Assembly (NCBI GenBank): GCA_031555935.1
Contig: JAVBTX010000022.1
Location: 1-64,000, forward strand
Source of the DNA: Roseburia_C sp031555935
Lineage (GTDB): Bacteria; Bacillota; Clostridia; Lachnospirales; Lachnospiraceae
Direction of reading: 5' to 3'
DNA length: 64,000 nucleotides
Below the pieces are notes generated by a model, which did not search any database, was not told where the DNA came from, and was given only the letters and a program-made list of their open reading frames with translations. The translations under genes and the position numbers were made by a program. Of the stretch, positions 52,339-60,003 are shown one piece after another. Numbering within the stretch: the stretch's first letter is position 1; each line of letters begins with the position of its first letter.

Positions 52339-53046
52339 ATGGAATTAGAACAGAAATACATAGATAGCCACGAAGTAGCGGAAATGGTTGGAAAAGAACA
52401 TAATAAATTGTTGAGAGATATTAGGGAATATATATTACAACTTTCACAGTCCAAAATTGGACACTCAAATTTTTTCATTGAATCCACACATAAAACAGAG
52501 CGTGGAAAAGAATACCCATGTTATCTGGTAACAAAGAAGGGGTGCGATTTCATTGCCCATAAGTTGACCGGACAAAAGGGAACGGAATTCACAGCCAAAT
52601 ATATTATTCGATTTCATGACATGGAACAGCAGATTAAGAAATCACCGTTAGAGCTATTGGAACTAGAATTTGAAGCCCTGAAAGAGGTTGATTCAAAGGT
52701 GGATGCTGTAAACAAGGACTTGCAGGAGTTCAAACTTAATTTGCCACTACTGCCAGCGGATGCAGACGAAGTAAAAAGTGAAGTAAACCGAAAGGGTGTT
52801 AATTGCCTTGGCGGCAAGAATAGCAACGCATACAAGGACCGTTCCTTGTGCCAGAAAGTTTATTCCGACATCTACCGTGAGCTAAAAAGACAGTTTGACG
52901 TAAGTCAATACAAGTACATTCGCAGAAACCAGAAAGATATTGCCATCGAGATTGTAAGGGCATACAAACTGCCGCTGACACTTAAAGAACAGATTAGAGA
53001 TTGCAATGCACAAATCAATCTGGAGGGTGATGAGGATGGAGTATAA
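52339..53046 (+). CDS. Rha/ORF6C-type phage antirepressor
   Basis: The 235-residue protein has the Rha N-terminal pattern YIDSHEVAEMVGKEHNKLLR, a central YLVTKKGCDFIAHKLTGQKG, and a C-terminal ORF6C-like region with KNSNAYKDRSLCQKVYSDIY. It would act as an antirepressor or KilA-N-like regulator. The ATG at 52339 follows AAAGGAAAG and a potential masking hairpin. It is a second Rha-type gene in the element. Confidence 0.78.
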   Translation: MELEQKYIDSHEVAEMVGKEHNKLLRDIREYILQLSQSKIGHSNFFIESTHKTERGKEYPCYLVTKKGCDFIAHKLTGQKGTEFTAKYIIRFHDMEQQIKKSPLELLELEFEALKEVDSKVDAVNKDLQEFKLNLPLLPADADEVKSEVNRKGVNCLGGKNSNAYKDRSLCQKVYSDIYRELKRQFDVSQYKYIRRNQKDIAIEIVRAYKLPLTLKEQIRDCNAQINLEGDEDGV

Positions 53047-53416
53047 ATTTATAATACAAGGGCGGTTGGATGGTTTAAACGAATATACAGCCGCAAATCG
53101 TAGCAGTCCCCACCAAGGCGGGAAGATGAAAAAGAATAACCAAGATATTGTGATATGGGCCATTCGTGAGCAGTTGAAGCAGTTGCATATATCGAAACCA
53201 GTACGGCTTGTATATGACTTTTACGAGCCGAATAAAAAGCGAGATTTAGACAATATATCGGCTCTGGCGCACAAGGTTATTCAGGATGCACTAGTCAAAA
53301 CAAGAGTGCTTAAGAATGACGGTTGGAATGAAATAACCGGATATTTGGACGAATTTCACTGTGACAGAAAAAATCCAAGAATAGAAGTGACAATCATAGA
53401 GGTGGGCGGTGATTAA
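53036..53416 (+). CDS. RusA-like Holliday junction resolvase
   Basis: The 126-residue protein matches the RusA family: IIQGRLDGLNEYTAANRSSP at the start and the acidic catalytic patch NKKRDLDNISALAHKVIQDA, followed by IEVTIIEV. RusA cuts four-way junctions made in phage recombination. GGAGGG lies 9 bases before the ATG; the start overlaps the previous gene by 11 bases. Confidence 0.8.
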   Translation: MEYKFIIQGRLDGLNEYTAANRSSPHQGGKMKKNNQDIVIWAIREQLKQLHISKPVRLVYDFYEPNKKRDLDNISALAHKVIQDALVKTRVLKNDGWNEITGYLDEFHCDRKNPRIEVTIIEVGGD

Positions 53417-54211
53417 TTGGATGGCAACTACATAAAAATCAACCGGAAGATATTGGAATGGGAATGGTACTCGGACATAAATACTTGCCGCTTATTTATA
53501 CACATGCTGCTAAAAGCCAATTGGAAAGAGGGTAAATTTAAAGGGATTGATATACCAAGAGGGTCGTTTGTATCATCCATAAGCAATCTGTCGGAAGAAA
53601 CAAGGCTGACAGTGGACGAAGTTAGGACTGCAATAAAACATCTAAAATTGACCAATGAAATCACAAGCAAGTCCCATAGTAAATTCACTGTATTTACAAT
53701 AAAAAACTACTGTCAATACCAAGACCTTCCCAAGCAAGATGCCAAGCAGACCCCAAGCAGTTCCCAAGCTATTCCCATTCTATTCCCAACAATAGAAGAA
53801 GGAAAAGAAGAAAGGATTAAGGATATATCTGTTAACGCGTGCGAGAGGTTTCAAGAATTTTGGAATATCTACCCGAAGAAAACCAACCAGACATTAGCCG
53901 AGCAGGAGTATGTGCAGTTGATATTGAGCGGTATTGATGAATCGGTTTTAATTACAGCGGCGACAAATTATGCAGAAGCGTGCCAGATACAGTGTAAGCC
54001 AGACCAATTTATTAAATATCCAGACAATTGGCTAAGGGATAACAAGTGGATTAAATACACGTCAGAGAATTATAAACGACCCAAACCACCGGAAACCGAA
54101 AAGCCAACACATAAAAAGAATGCATTTACCAACTATCCACAGCGGAGCTATGACTACGCGGAGCTGGAAAAGCAATTGTTGAAGGTTGGAGAAAGGAACG
54201 ACGATGACTAA
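53417..54211 (+). CDS. Phage replisome organizer (DnaD-like)
   Basis: The 264-residue protein starts DGNYIKINRKILEWEWYSD and continues LFIHMLLKANWK, the N-terminal winged helix of phage replisome organizers. A linker of Ser/Gln/Pro and a C-terminal helical domain with FWNIYPKK follow. It should open the origin and recruit the host helicase. The start is a TTG directly behind the rusA stop with GGTGGGCGGTG upstream. A phage replication origin often lies inside such genes; none was identified. Confidence 0.75.
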   Translation: MDGNYIKINRKILEWEWYSDINTCRLFIHMLLKANWKEGKFKGIDIPRGSFVSSISNLSEETRLTVDEVRTAIKHLKLTNEITSKSHSKFTVFTIKNYCQYQDLPKQDAKQTPSSSQAIPILFPTIEEGKEERIKDISVNACERFQEFWNIYPKKTNQTLAEQEYVQLILSGIDESVLITAATNYAEACQIQCKPDQFIKYPDNWLRDNKWIKYTSENYKRPKPPETEKPTHKKNAFTNYPQRSYDYAELEKQLLKVGERNDDD

Positions 54212-54497
54212 GAATTTATATGACATATACGAGAATGGTCAAAAGATAAAGACCGGCTTAATGGCTGGTGATGTAACTGAGTTTGCCAATTTATCCAAGG
54301 GAGCGGATTTAAGACCATATCACATACGCAAATACAAACTGTGCGGTAAATATGATTTGGTGTTGACTGGACAAGCGCAAGCGGCGAGCAGAGGTTATAA
54401 GCCGGCGAATGGGCAGTTAGCAAAATTTACACCCGAAATGTACCGGAAGTGGACAAACATGAACCGGAGATACGGCAAGAGGTGGCAGAATGGATAG
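54204..54497 (+). CDS. Prophage protein of unknown function
   Basis: The 97-residue basic protein starts TKNLYDIYENGQKIKTGLMA and continues VTEFANLSKGADLRPYHIRK. This resembles short phage proteins with a DNA-binding-like helix, but no family is certain. Its start overlaps the replisome organizer's end by 8 bases. Confidence 0.5.
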   Translation: MTKNLYDIYENGQKIKTGLMAGDVTEFANLSKGADLRPYHIRKYKLCGKYDLVLTGQAQAASRGYKPANGQLAKFTPEMYRKWTNMNRRYGKRWQNG

Positions 54498-55185
54498 ATT
54501 AACACACAAGGCAAGGTATGAAGCAGGATACAAATTAACCAAAGGTGTTCCAGAATGGAAAGCCATAGACAAGCTTGCCGCTTACGAGAACTTGGAAGAA
54601 CGTCTAAAAACGATATTTAACAGAACAACCTTGGAAACCGTAGTTAGGGAGTTTGAGGAACGTCTTGTAAATCCGCACAAAATTAACCCAGTAAGGGCAA
54701 GAATTTTAACTTACGAGGAAGCGGAAAGGTGGGACGATTTGAAGCTGGCCGAAGAACAAGGATTGTTATTGCGGGTTCCAGTGGCGAAAGGCAGCACACT
54801 TTGGGACATAATAGAGGACAGTGTGGGCGGTAACTACATAAAAAATATCGAAGTGCAGGAAGTATCAGATTGCCGAATATGGGCAGCTGATTGTAGCTTT
54901 GATTATGACAATATTGGAAGAACAATATTTTTATCCAAAGCTGAAGCCGAAGCAGCACTGAAAGAAATGGAGCAGACTGAAAAAATCAAAAAGTGGCTAG
55001 ATAGTCATGACGGCGATGATTATTGCAAATATTGTAAATATGATAGCAACTGTAATCACGGTGTGACCGGTGGACCTAATGGACCAATATATCCTCCATG
55101 CGCAGACAGCGACATCGAAAAACTTTTAGACACAGAATCTTTGTTGGAAGATTTGGAAAATGAAGAAACGGAGGAAACCGAGTGA
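54490..55185 (+). CDS. Prophage protein with N-terminal DRLTHKARYE segment
   Basis: The 231-residue protein begins like many accessory phage proteins (DRLTHKA, then AIDKLAAYENLEERL). It has a middle beta region (RVPVAKGSTLWDIIED, then RTIFLSKAEAEAALKEME) and a C-terminal Cys cluster (YCKYCKYDSNC). The middle part resembles a widespread phage accessory domain. No enzymatic motif is seen. The start and end overlap neighbours by 4-8 bases. Confidence 0.55.
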   Translation: MDRLTHKARYEAGYKLTKGVPEWKAIDKLAAYENLEERLKTIFNRTTLETVVREFEERLVNPHKINPVRARILTYEEAERWDDLKLAEEQGLLLRVPVAKGSTLWDIIEDSVGGNYIKNIEVQEVSDCRIWAADCSFDYDNIGRTIFLSKAEAEAALKEMEQTEKIKKWLDSHDGDDYCKYCKYDSNCNHGVTGGPNGPIYPPCADSDIEKLLDTESLLEDLENEETEETE

Positions 55186-55460
55186 GACTAATTGATGCAG
55201 ATGATTTTGAAAAGTTTTTACGAATAAGTGAGCGCGCCGGAGCAGACCAGCACGGCATTGAGGATATTATCAAACTCGTTATTAAGCAGCCAACCGCCTA
55301 CAATGTGGACAAAGTTGTAGAGCAGTTGGAAATTGAAGGCGACACAGCAGACGATAATATTTTGGTTGCCGGTGACTATTCGCTTTCGCAATATTGGGAC
55401 GGAGTTAGCGAAGGAATGAAAAAAGCGACAGAAATTGTAAAAGGCGGTGGCCGGTCATGA
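55182..55460 (+). CDS. Prophage MRLIDADDF family protein
   Basis: The 92-residue product starts at a GTG (55182) with MRLIDADDFEKFL and contains KQPTAYNVDKVVEQLE, a phrase common in small accessory proteins of Clostridia phages. Function is unknown. The GTG overlaps the previous TGA by four bases. Confidence 0.6.
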   Translation: MRLIDADDFEKFLRISERAGADQHGIEDIIKLVIKQPTAYNVDKVVEQLEIEGDTADDNILVAGDYSLSQYWDGVSEGMKKATEIVKGGGRS

Positions 55461-55573
55461 AATGCCCATATGAAAACAAAGAATGCACCAAGGATTGCAA
55501 ACACGTAATGACATGTGTGCAGCGAAAACGGAGGAAGAATAATGTGGTTAATAAAATTACATATAGCATTTAG
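55457..55573 (+). CDS. 38-residue Cys-rich prophage protein
   Basis: The ATG at 55457 overlaps the previous TGA by four bases and follows GGCGGTGG. The 38-residue product reads MKCPYENKECTKDCKHVMTC, five cysteines in 20 residues, then a basic tail. A zinc knuckle is likely. It overlaps the next gene's start region. Confidence 0.5.
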   Translation: MKCPYENKECTKDCKHVMTCVQRKRRKNNVVNKITYSI

Positions 55574-55805
55574 CATTTTGATACTAATAACATTTTGGGG
55601 ATTTATGAAGGTATTTGCAGAACAGATAAAGGCAAATGGATGGTTGGATGCCGAACGAAAAAAGAAAAAGCGTGGATTTGTATTATTCATGTTTGTGCCA
55701 CTGCTTAATATATTAATTCTACTTGTATTGTTTATGCTGATTTTTGTTAAAAAGGAAGATTGGGAGAGAGAAACGGCAAAGAGAAATGCGGAGGAATCGG
55801 AATGA
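55542..55805 (+). CDS. Small two-helix membrane protein of prophage
   Basis: The 87-residue protein has hydrophobic helices at about 3-24 (LIKLHIAFSILILITFWGF) and 45-70 (FVLFMFVPLLNILILLVLFM), separated by a basic loop. GGAGG lies before the ATG. It could be an exclusion protein or a regulator; nothing specific is recognised. Confidence 0.5.
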   Translation: MWLIKLHIAFSILILITFWGFMKVFAEQIKANGWLDAERKKKKRGFVLFMFVPLLNILILLVLFMLIFVKKEDWERETAKRNAEESE

Positions 55806-56398
55806 TTGAGAAGATTATAGAGCGTTTGAAGAAAGAGGCACGAGCATTGTTTAGCCTTCATGACTATGAGCCGGTATCAGCGTGGGAAACAAAAGATGTC
55901 ATAGAAGTTATCCAGCAAGTAGCTGCCGAGTATAACAACGGATGGATTCCGGTAGGTGAGCGGTTGCCAGAGAAACACGAATCGTACAACATAACCTACC
56001 ACAACAAATATGGCATACAGTGTGACACAGCCATATACAATCCAGAACATGAAGCTTGGTATTGGGATGAGGGGGAATTTGAACTTGTTGAAAGCAAAAT
56101 TACAGCATGGCAAACGCTACCAGAACCGTACAACCCCGATTCTGTTAATGCCAACAAAATCGGCATTGAACAGATTGTTGAGGTCAACAAAACGATAGAT
56201 GGGGACCATATTGCCGACGTTGGCAAAATCGTTACCAATGGCGACCAGATTCGGAGCATGGCCAATAAAGAATTAGCAGAAATAATTATGTGTCCTCATG
56301 GCATGGGCGAAGAATGTGCAGAAAAAGGCAAGTCAGTTTTGAATGGAAAGAGTTGCATTGAGTGCTCGGAAAATTGGCTGAATGCGGAAAGTGAGTGA
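55802..56398 (+). CDS. DUF551 domain prophage protein
   Basis: The 198-residue protein contains a DUF551 domain at about 45-105 (GWIPVGERLPEKHESYNITY, then AWQTLPEPY), a common accessory domain of phages with unknown role. The C-terminal region has Cys residues (IMCPHGMGEEC, CIECSENW). GGAGG lies 7 bases before the ATG, which overlaps the previous stop. Confidence 0.75.
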   Translation: MIEKIIERLKKEARALFSLHDYEPVSAWETKDVIEVIQQVAAEYNNGWIPVGERLPEKHESYNITYHNKYGIQCDTAIYNPEHEAWYWDEGEFELVESKITAWQTLPEPYNPDSVNANKIGIEQIVEVNKTIDGDHIADVGKIVTNGDQIRSMANKELAEIIMCPHGMGEECAEKGKSVLNGKSCIECSENWLNAESE

Positions 56399-56402
56399 GG
56401 AC

Positions 56403-56804
56403 ATGAACGATAGACATTTATTCAAAGCAAAGCGGCTGTTTGATAGTTCGTGGGTAATTGGCAACCTGGTTAATTATCAAAGCGGAGAAGTCGCCATTTT
56501 AGAAAGCGCATTCAGCAAATACGGAAGAGAAGCTACAGAAATAATAAACAGAACTAAAGTAGACCCAGCTACCATCTGCCAATGTACCGGATTAAAGGAT
56601 AAAAATGGGCGGTTGATTTGGGAAGGAGATATTTTCAAATTTTTAAACTGTAAAGGTGTTGTAGAATGGGACGATGAAAACGGAAGGTATATAGGATTTA
56701 CACTTGAAAATGAAAGAAAAATCGTTTATGTCGGCAGAGACCCAAAAGTGGAAGTGATTGGAAATAAGTTTGATAATCCGGAATTATTGGAGGTGCAGGA
56801 GTGA
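56403..56804 (+). CDS. YopX family prophage protein
   Basis: The 133-residue protein carries the YopX signature CQCTGLKDKNGRLIWEGDIF followed by a beta strand with VVEWDDENG and VEVIGNKFDNPELL at the end. YopX proteins are widespread in Firmicute phages and have unknown function. GAGGAC precedes the ATG. Confidence 0.85.
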   Translation: MNDRHLFKAKRLFDSSWVIGNLVNYQSGEVAILESAFSKYGREATEIINRTKVDPATICQCTGLKDKNGRLIWEGDIFKFLNCKGVVEWDDENGRYIGFTLENERKIVYVGRDPKVEVIGNKFDNPELLEVQE

Positions 56805-56962
56805 AACGACTTCTTGAATATTTAACCAAACGCAAATGCATGAATTGCAGATACCGCACATTTCTTGGATTATGCAGTAGAACGGATGAAATAGGGCAAA
56901 AATGTAAAGATGGCAACGGACTTCTGCCGCTGGGATTCAAAAAGAAACCACGGAGCAGATAG
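56801..56962 (+). CDS. 53-residue Cys-containing prophage protein
   Basis: A GTG at 56801 overlaps the yopX stop and has GGAGG 9 bases upstream. The basic 53-residue product has four or five cysteines (KCMNCRYRTFLGLC, then KCKDGNG), suggesting metal binding. Function unknown. Confidence 0.55.
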   Translation: MKRLLEYLTKRKCMNCRYRTFLGLCSRTDEIGQKCKDGNGLLPLGFKKKPRSR

Positions 56963-56966
56963 GCGA

Positions 56967-57182
56967 TTAATGCAATTTAGGCGGTTGAAAATAAGTAGGT
57001 TTTTCAATTTTGCCATACTCAGCCTCAGTCAGCAACCGGTGTTCAGCAGCACCAAAGGCAGACGATTTATCTAACCGCTTGACCGTGTAATAATTGCCCA
57101 GGGAGCGAAGTATTTTGACTTGTACCCAACCAGTAGCGTTGTCGTGGATATAGGCATTATCGCCAGGTTTAAATTTAGACAT
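56967..57182 (-). CDS. Small minus-strand prophage protein
   Basis: The 71-residue protein starts SKFKPGDNAYIHDNATGWVQ and has an SH3-like or KOW-like beta pattern (VKILRSLGNYYTVKRLDKS). GAGGTGATTACT precedes the ATG on the minus strand at 57182. It opposes the surrounding operon. Function unknown. Confidence 0.55.
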   Translation of the reverse strand: MSKFKPGDNAYIHDNATGWVQVKILRSLGNYYTVKRLDKSSAFGAAEHRLLTEAEYGKIEKPTYFQPPKLH

Positions 57183-57270
57183 AGTAATCACCTCGGACAT
57201 AGTTTATGCGTGATGAGTGAGTTTATACAGAAATCAATAACAATAGCACAGCAGTAAAGAAAATAACATA

Positions 57271-57300
57271 GACTAATGGTCAAGTTGTTGACCTATAGTC
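57271..57300. promoter_or_regulatory. 30-base near-perfect palindrome before the 57334 gene
   Basis: The arms 57271-57283 (GACTAATGGTCAA) and 57288-57300 (TTGACCTATAGTC) match at 11 of 13 positions around a GTTG centre. It lies 34 bases before the next ATG, so it may be an operator or a leader hairpin. Confidence 0.5.
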
Positions 57301-57333
57301 ACATTAAACAAATTAGAATCGGAGGATTATGAC

Positions 57334-57786
57334 ATGAAAGAGAGATTTCAGGTAATAGGCACAAATGGAAAATGTACAGTTCCTTGGCTGATGCTCACAC
57401 CCCACGAGGGGCAAGCATGGACAAATCATGGTCAAAGCTTGGAAACATTAAACCGCCGGGGTGGACTGTGCTGGATAGAGCTACTTGCAGTACTAGAAGA
57501 TAAAAGACAGTGGGATTATAAGGGTATTGACGAAGTAGCAGCAAGAAAGAGAGTTGAAGCTATTATTGTAAAACAAGCCTGCACAGTACAGATGCTTAAG
57601 GATGATGATGGAAATTATGTACCTAGAGATTGCTGCACAATGACTAATCCGGCAACAAGCGGCGGTGTAAGTGAAGTGGATGATGTTGACTTACCATGCG
57701 GAGTTGGTTGCGGTATGAATTGCGAAGAGTGTATTGTCCAGAAAATCATGAATGAGTATGCGGAGATAACAGGGCAAATAAATTAG
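57334..57786 (+). CDS. Prophage protein of unknown function
   Basis: The 150-residue protein has VPWLMLTPHEGQAWTNHGQS, then LETLNRRGGLCWIELLAVLE, a pattern seen in accessory proteins of Clostridia phages. A C-terminal part with CGVGCGMNCEEC probably binds metal. GGAGG lies 8 bases before the ATG, and a palindrome stands upstream. No activity can be assigned. Confidence 0.6.
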   Translation: MKERFQVIGTNGKCTVPWLMLTPHEGQAWTNHGQSLETLNRRGGLCWIELLAVLEDKRQWDYKGIDEVAARKRVEAIIVKQACTVQMLKDDDGNYVPRDCCTMTNPATSGGVSEVDDVDLPCGVGCGMNCEECIVQKIMNEYAEITGQIN

Positions 57787-57789
57787 AAT

Positions 57790-57917
57790 TTATGGGGTGC
57801 TAAGCACAAATAGGAAACTGCTTGTGCAAGCAATTGGAAAGTAAAGAGTGGCGAAATCCGATATACTCACTCACACACGAAAGTGCGGGAATCGGCCGAT
57901 ATGTTCCCACCCCATTA
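57790..57917 (+). ncRNA. Candidate structured RNA element
   Basis: ATGGGGTG (57792-57799) pairs with CACCCCAT (57908-57915) to close a 124-base domain. Inside are GCACAA/TTGTGC (57804-57809 with 57822-57827), CCGAT/ATCGG (57858-57862 with 57891-57895), and a CAC-GAAA-GTG hairpin with a GNRA tetraloop (57876-57885). No coding frame fits this gap. The strand and the class are unknown; plus is assumed from neighbouring genes. Confidence 0.4.
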
Positions 57918-58016
57918 TGAAAATGGAATTGCTGTAAATCCTCTTGCTTTGCTTTGGAAATATGCGGCAAGGGGTAAGTGATTCAGAATTAGACTTTAGC
58001 AGAGGTGGTGAAAGCT

Positions 58017-58223
58017 ATGGAAGTACCCAAATATATTGAAAAAATAATAACGAGAAGAGCAGAGCTTGCTATGGATTTAAATTCGGCAGACCATAAGTTA
58101 TCGAAGTGGCTTGAAAAAAATGATATTGAGGTTGAGGAATGCGATATAAGTGGTGGCTGTGAACTGTATGTAAATCCATACGATGCAGCAGAGCGAATAC
58201 GAGAAGCAATAAGGAAAACTTAG
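58017..58223 (+). CDS. Small prophage protein of unknown function
   Basis: The 68-residue protein reads MEVPKYIEKIITRRAELAMD, then KLSKWLEKNDIEVEECDISG and NPYDAAERIREAI. The pattern recurs in Lachnospiraceae prophages by recall. AGAGGTGGTG precedes the ATG, itself preceded by ACTTTA. Confidence 0.6.
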   Translation: MEVPKYIEKIITRRAELAMDLNSADHKLSKWLEKNDIEVEECDISGGCELYVNPYDAAERIREAIRKT

Positions 58224-58242
58224 ACTTTAACGGAGGTAGGGC

Positions 58243-58404
58243 ATGGATATTTTAAGCAAATTTAGAGACATGGCAAAAAGCAAATTTGACGAGGCAGAGG
58301 ACGAAGTAGGTCTTAATGATACTTATCATGAATTAAGAGAAATCATAGTCCTTGTCATGAGCGACAGATGTGATGAACTGGGCATTGATGCAGATAAAAT
58401 TTAG
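58243..58404 (+). CDS. 53-residue prophage protein of unknown function
   Basis: The ATG at 58243 follows CGGAGGTAGGGC. The product starts DILSKFRDMAKSKFDEAEDE and is acidic and helical. It shares the leader ACTTTAnnGGAGGTAGG with neighbours. Function unknown. Confidence 0.5.
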   Translation: MDILSKFRDMAKSKFDEAEDEVGLNDTYHELREIIVLVMSDRCDELGIDADKI

Positions 58405-58425
58405 AGACTTTAGTGAGGTAGGAAA

Positions 58426-58704
58426 ATGAATGATATAGAACGTAATATACACGTATTGGAATGTGCAAGCTTACACATACAAGAAACGGCAAGCCCGCAG
58501 GATTATAGCCTTGAAGCTCTTGACAGACTGAAAAATGCCGTTGAGGACGCTAAAATAGCTTTTTTAAAGATGGAGCAACTGGAGGAAGCGAAAAAAACTA
58601 TTAAACTCAAAATTGAGGATTTAAAAAAGACGAGTTACTACCCACACAACCTTACAGGTCAAATGGCAATGGATTTTGAATGGGTGCTTGAGCTATTAAA
58701 CTGA
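58426..58704 (+). CDS. Prophage coiled-coil protein of unknown function
   Basis: The 92-residue protein is mostly helical (LEALDRLKNAVEDAKIAFLK, then EEAKKTIKLKIEDLKK) and ends in a short aromatic segment. The ribosome binding site is GAGGTAGG behind ACTTTA. No family is recognised. Confidence 0.5.
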   Translation: MNDIERNIHVLECASLHIQETASPQDYSLEALDRLKNAVEDAKIAFLKMEQLEEAKKTIKLKIEDLKKTSYYPHNLTGQMAMDFEWVLELLN

Positions 58705-58746
58705 AATTTAAGCGCCTACTGCTAAGTGTAGGAGAAAGAGGAAAAA

Positions 58747-58905
58747 ATGAGTGAAATTAATAGAAATGAATTTGTGGAAGTAAATAGAGAAATGTGTTGT
58801 GAAGTTGAAAATTGCAAGGGCACTAGTAAGAAAGATGGAAAGACCTATTGCCGTGGTTGCGGAAATGTACAGCCACAAAAAACATTAGGAGGAATCAGAA
58901 AATGA
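58747..58905 (+). CDS. 52-residue Cys-rich prophage protein
   Basis: The ATG at 58747 has GAGG upstream. The product has CCEVENC and YCRGCGN, four to five cysteines that can bind zinc. The last bases overlap the next ATG, and the next gene's AGGAGG lies inside this frame, indicating coupling. Confidence 0.5.
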   Translation: MSEINRNEFVEVNREMCCEVENCKGTSKKDGKTYCRGCGNVQPQKTLGGIRK

Positions 58906-59039
58906 GTAAAAACGAATTAGCAAAGTTTATCGCTGAAATCATCATGGAATCAAAAGATGCTGTTTTATCAGCTTATGAAACCGGTGATACTCAGGCGCTG
59001 CGCGATGAAATCTATGAGAGCTTGGAAAACTGCGAATAA
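58902..59039 (+). CDS. 45-residue prophage protein
   Basis: The ATG at 58902 has AGGAGG upstream. The acidic helical product starts SKNELAKFIAEIIMESKDAV. It overlaps the previous TGA by four bases. Function unknown. Confidence 0.5.
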   Translation: MSKNELAKFIAEIIMESKDAVLSAYETGDTQALRDEIYESLENCE

Positions 59040-59065
59040 TTACTGAACTTTAAGGAGGATTAAAA

Positions 59066-59560
59066 TTGAATAGGAAGGATACGACAGCTCTTTTAAGTGA
59101 TTTGCTGGTTTCAAGATTTGGAAGTAGAACCTACTGGTCAAGGGAAGTATCTCTTGATTATGGCAGTGCTAACGTAAAACGAGTAGACTTTATGCAATTT
59201 GAGCCTGCCGGAGTAGTACATATCAGTGAAATTGAAAAAGGAATATTTACTTCCTACGAAGTGAAAAGCTGTAAAGCTGACTATAATAGCGGATTTGGCA
59301 GAAACTTTGAAACAGAAAAAAACTATTTTGTGATGCCGATGGAGCTGTACAAAGAACTAGTAACAGAATTTAATGCCGGAGATGTAGGAGTGATGTGCCC
59401 AATTCCATTCATGACTGAACCAGTGGATGAATTTGAAAATCCAACCCCATTAGACAAGGATATAAAGTGGGAGCTAAAAGTAATTAAACCAGCACGAAAG
59501 ACATATAGAAAACGGTCTATGGCAGAATTATTATTCTGCATGTTGAGAGCAGGACATTAG
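59066..59560 (+). CDS. Possible PD-(D/E)XK nuclease-fold phage protein
   Basis: The 164-residue protein (TTG start with perfect AAGGAGG) has the order VKRVDFMQF, then YEVKSCKADYNSG and RNFETEKNYFVMP. An Asp followed by an Ex(K) pair fits a PD-(D/E)XK restriction-like fold, as in MmcB-type or phage repair nucleases. The catalytic assignment is inferred from motif order. The C-terminus is basic. Confidence 0.55.
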   Translation: MNRKDTTALLSDLLVSRFGSRTYWSREVSLDYGSANVKRVDFMQFEPAGVVHISEIEKGIFTSYEVKSCKADYNSGFGRNFETEKNYFVMPMELYKELVTEFNAGDVGVMCPIPFMTEPVDEFENPTPLDKDIKWELKVIKPARKTYRKRSMAELLFCMLRAGH

Positions 59561-59572
59561 TTAATTAACCAC

Positions 59573-59605
59573 CCAGCGGTTATCGGGCATGACCGGTTCC
59601 GCTGG
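59573..59605 (+). other. Intercistronic hairpin
   Basis: CCAGCGG at 59573-59579 pairs with CCGCTGG at 59599-59605 between the nuclease-like gene and the ASCH-like gene. No T run follows, so it is probably an mRNA structure. Confidence 0.4.
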
Positions 59606-59631
59606 ACTTTCCCCGAGAGGAGGGACAAGAT

Positions 59632-59970
59632 TTGATAAAACCAATATTATTTAATACAGATATGGTTCGGGCGATAATAGACGGTCGGAAGAAGGTTACA
59701 CGGCGGTTATTAAAAGTACAACCACATGTATATGCAGATAAGATGTTTAAGGATGGGGTACTAAAATCACCTTGCCAGCCGGGCGATATCCTTTGGGTTC
59801 GCGAAACATTCTGCTGGTGTCCTTGTTGGGATTGCCCGCTTCGGGAGCTGCCAGAACGAGCACGGGTTAAATACGATATGCGTGACGAAGATGGAAATGT
59901 TATCGGAAGTGAATTTGATGATATGGCGCTCGGATTTAACCGATGTTTAAGCAAAATAATAAACGGCTAA
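59632..59970 (+). CDS. ASCH-like phage protein, apparently C-terminally shortened
   Basis: The protein begins IKPILFNTDMVRAIIDGRKKVTRR (split here as IKPILFNTDMV and RAIIDGRKKVTRR) and continues PGDILWVRETFCWCPCW, the ASCH-type pattern of a frequent phage protein. Family members usually continue for another 80-120 residues, but this frame stops at residue 112 after a short acidic segment. No continuation was seen in other frames. TTG start with GAGGAGGG upstream. It may be a decayed gene. Confidence 0.6.
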   Translation: MIKPILFNTDMVRAIIDGRKKVTRRLLKVQPHVYADKMFKDGVLKSPCQPGDILWVRETFCWCPCWDCPLRELPERARVKYDMRDEDGNVIGSEFDDMALGFNRCLSKIING

Positions 59971-60003
59971 ACGGTAGTTTAAAGAAGGTTCATGCGTGTG
60001 GGA

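Noticed and set aside
52246..60000. Repeated 12-mer AAGGTTCATGCG at about 52245 and 59987
   Set aside because: Exact 12-base matches are expected many times by chance in 64 kb, and the flanks do not match.
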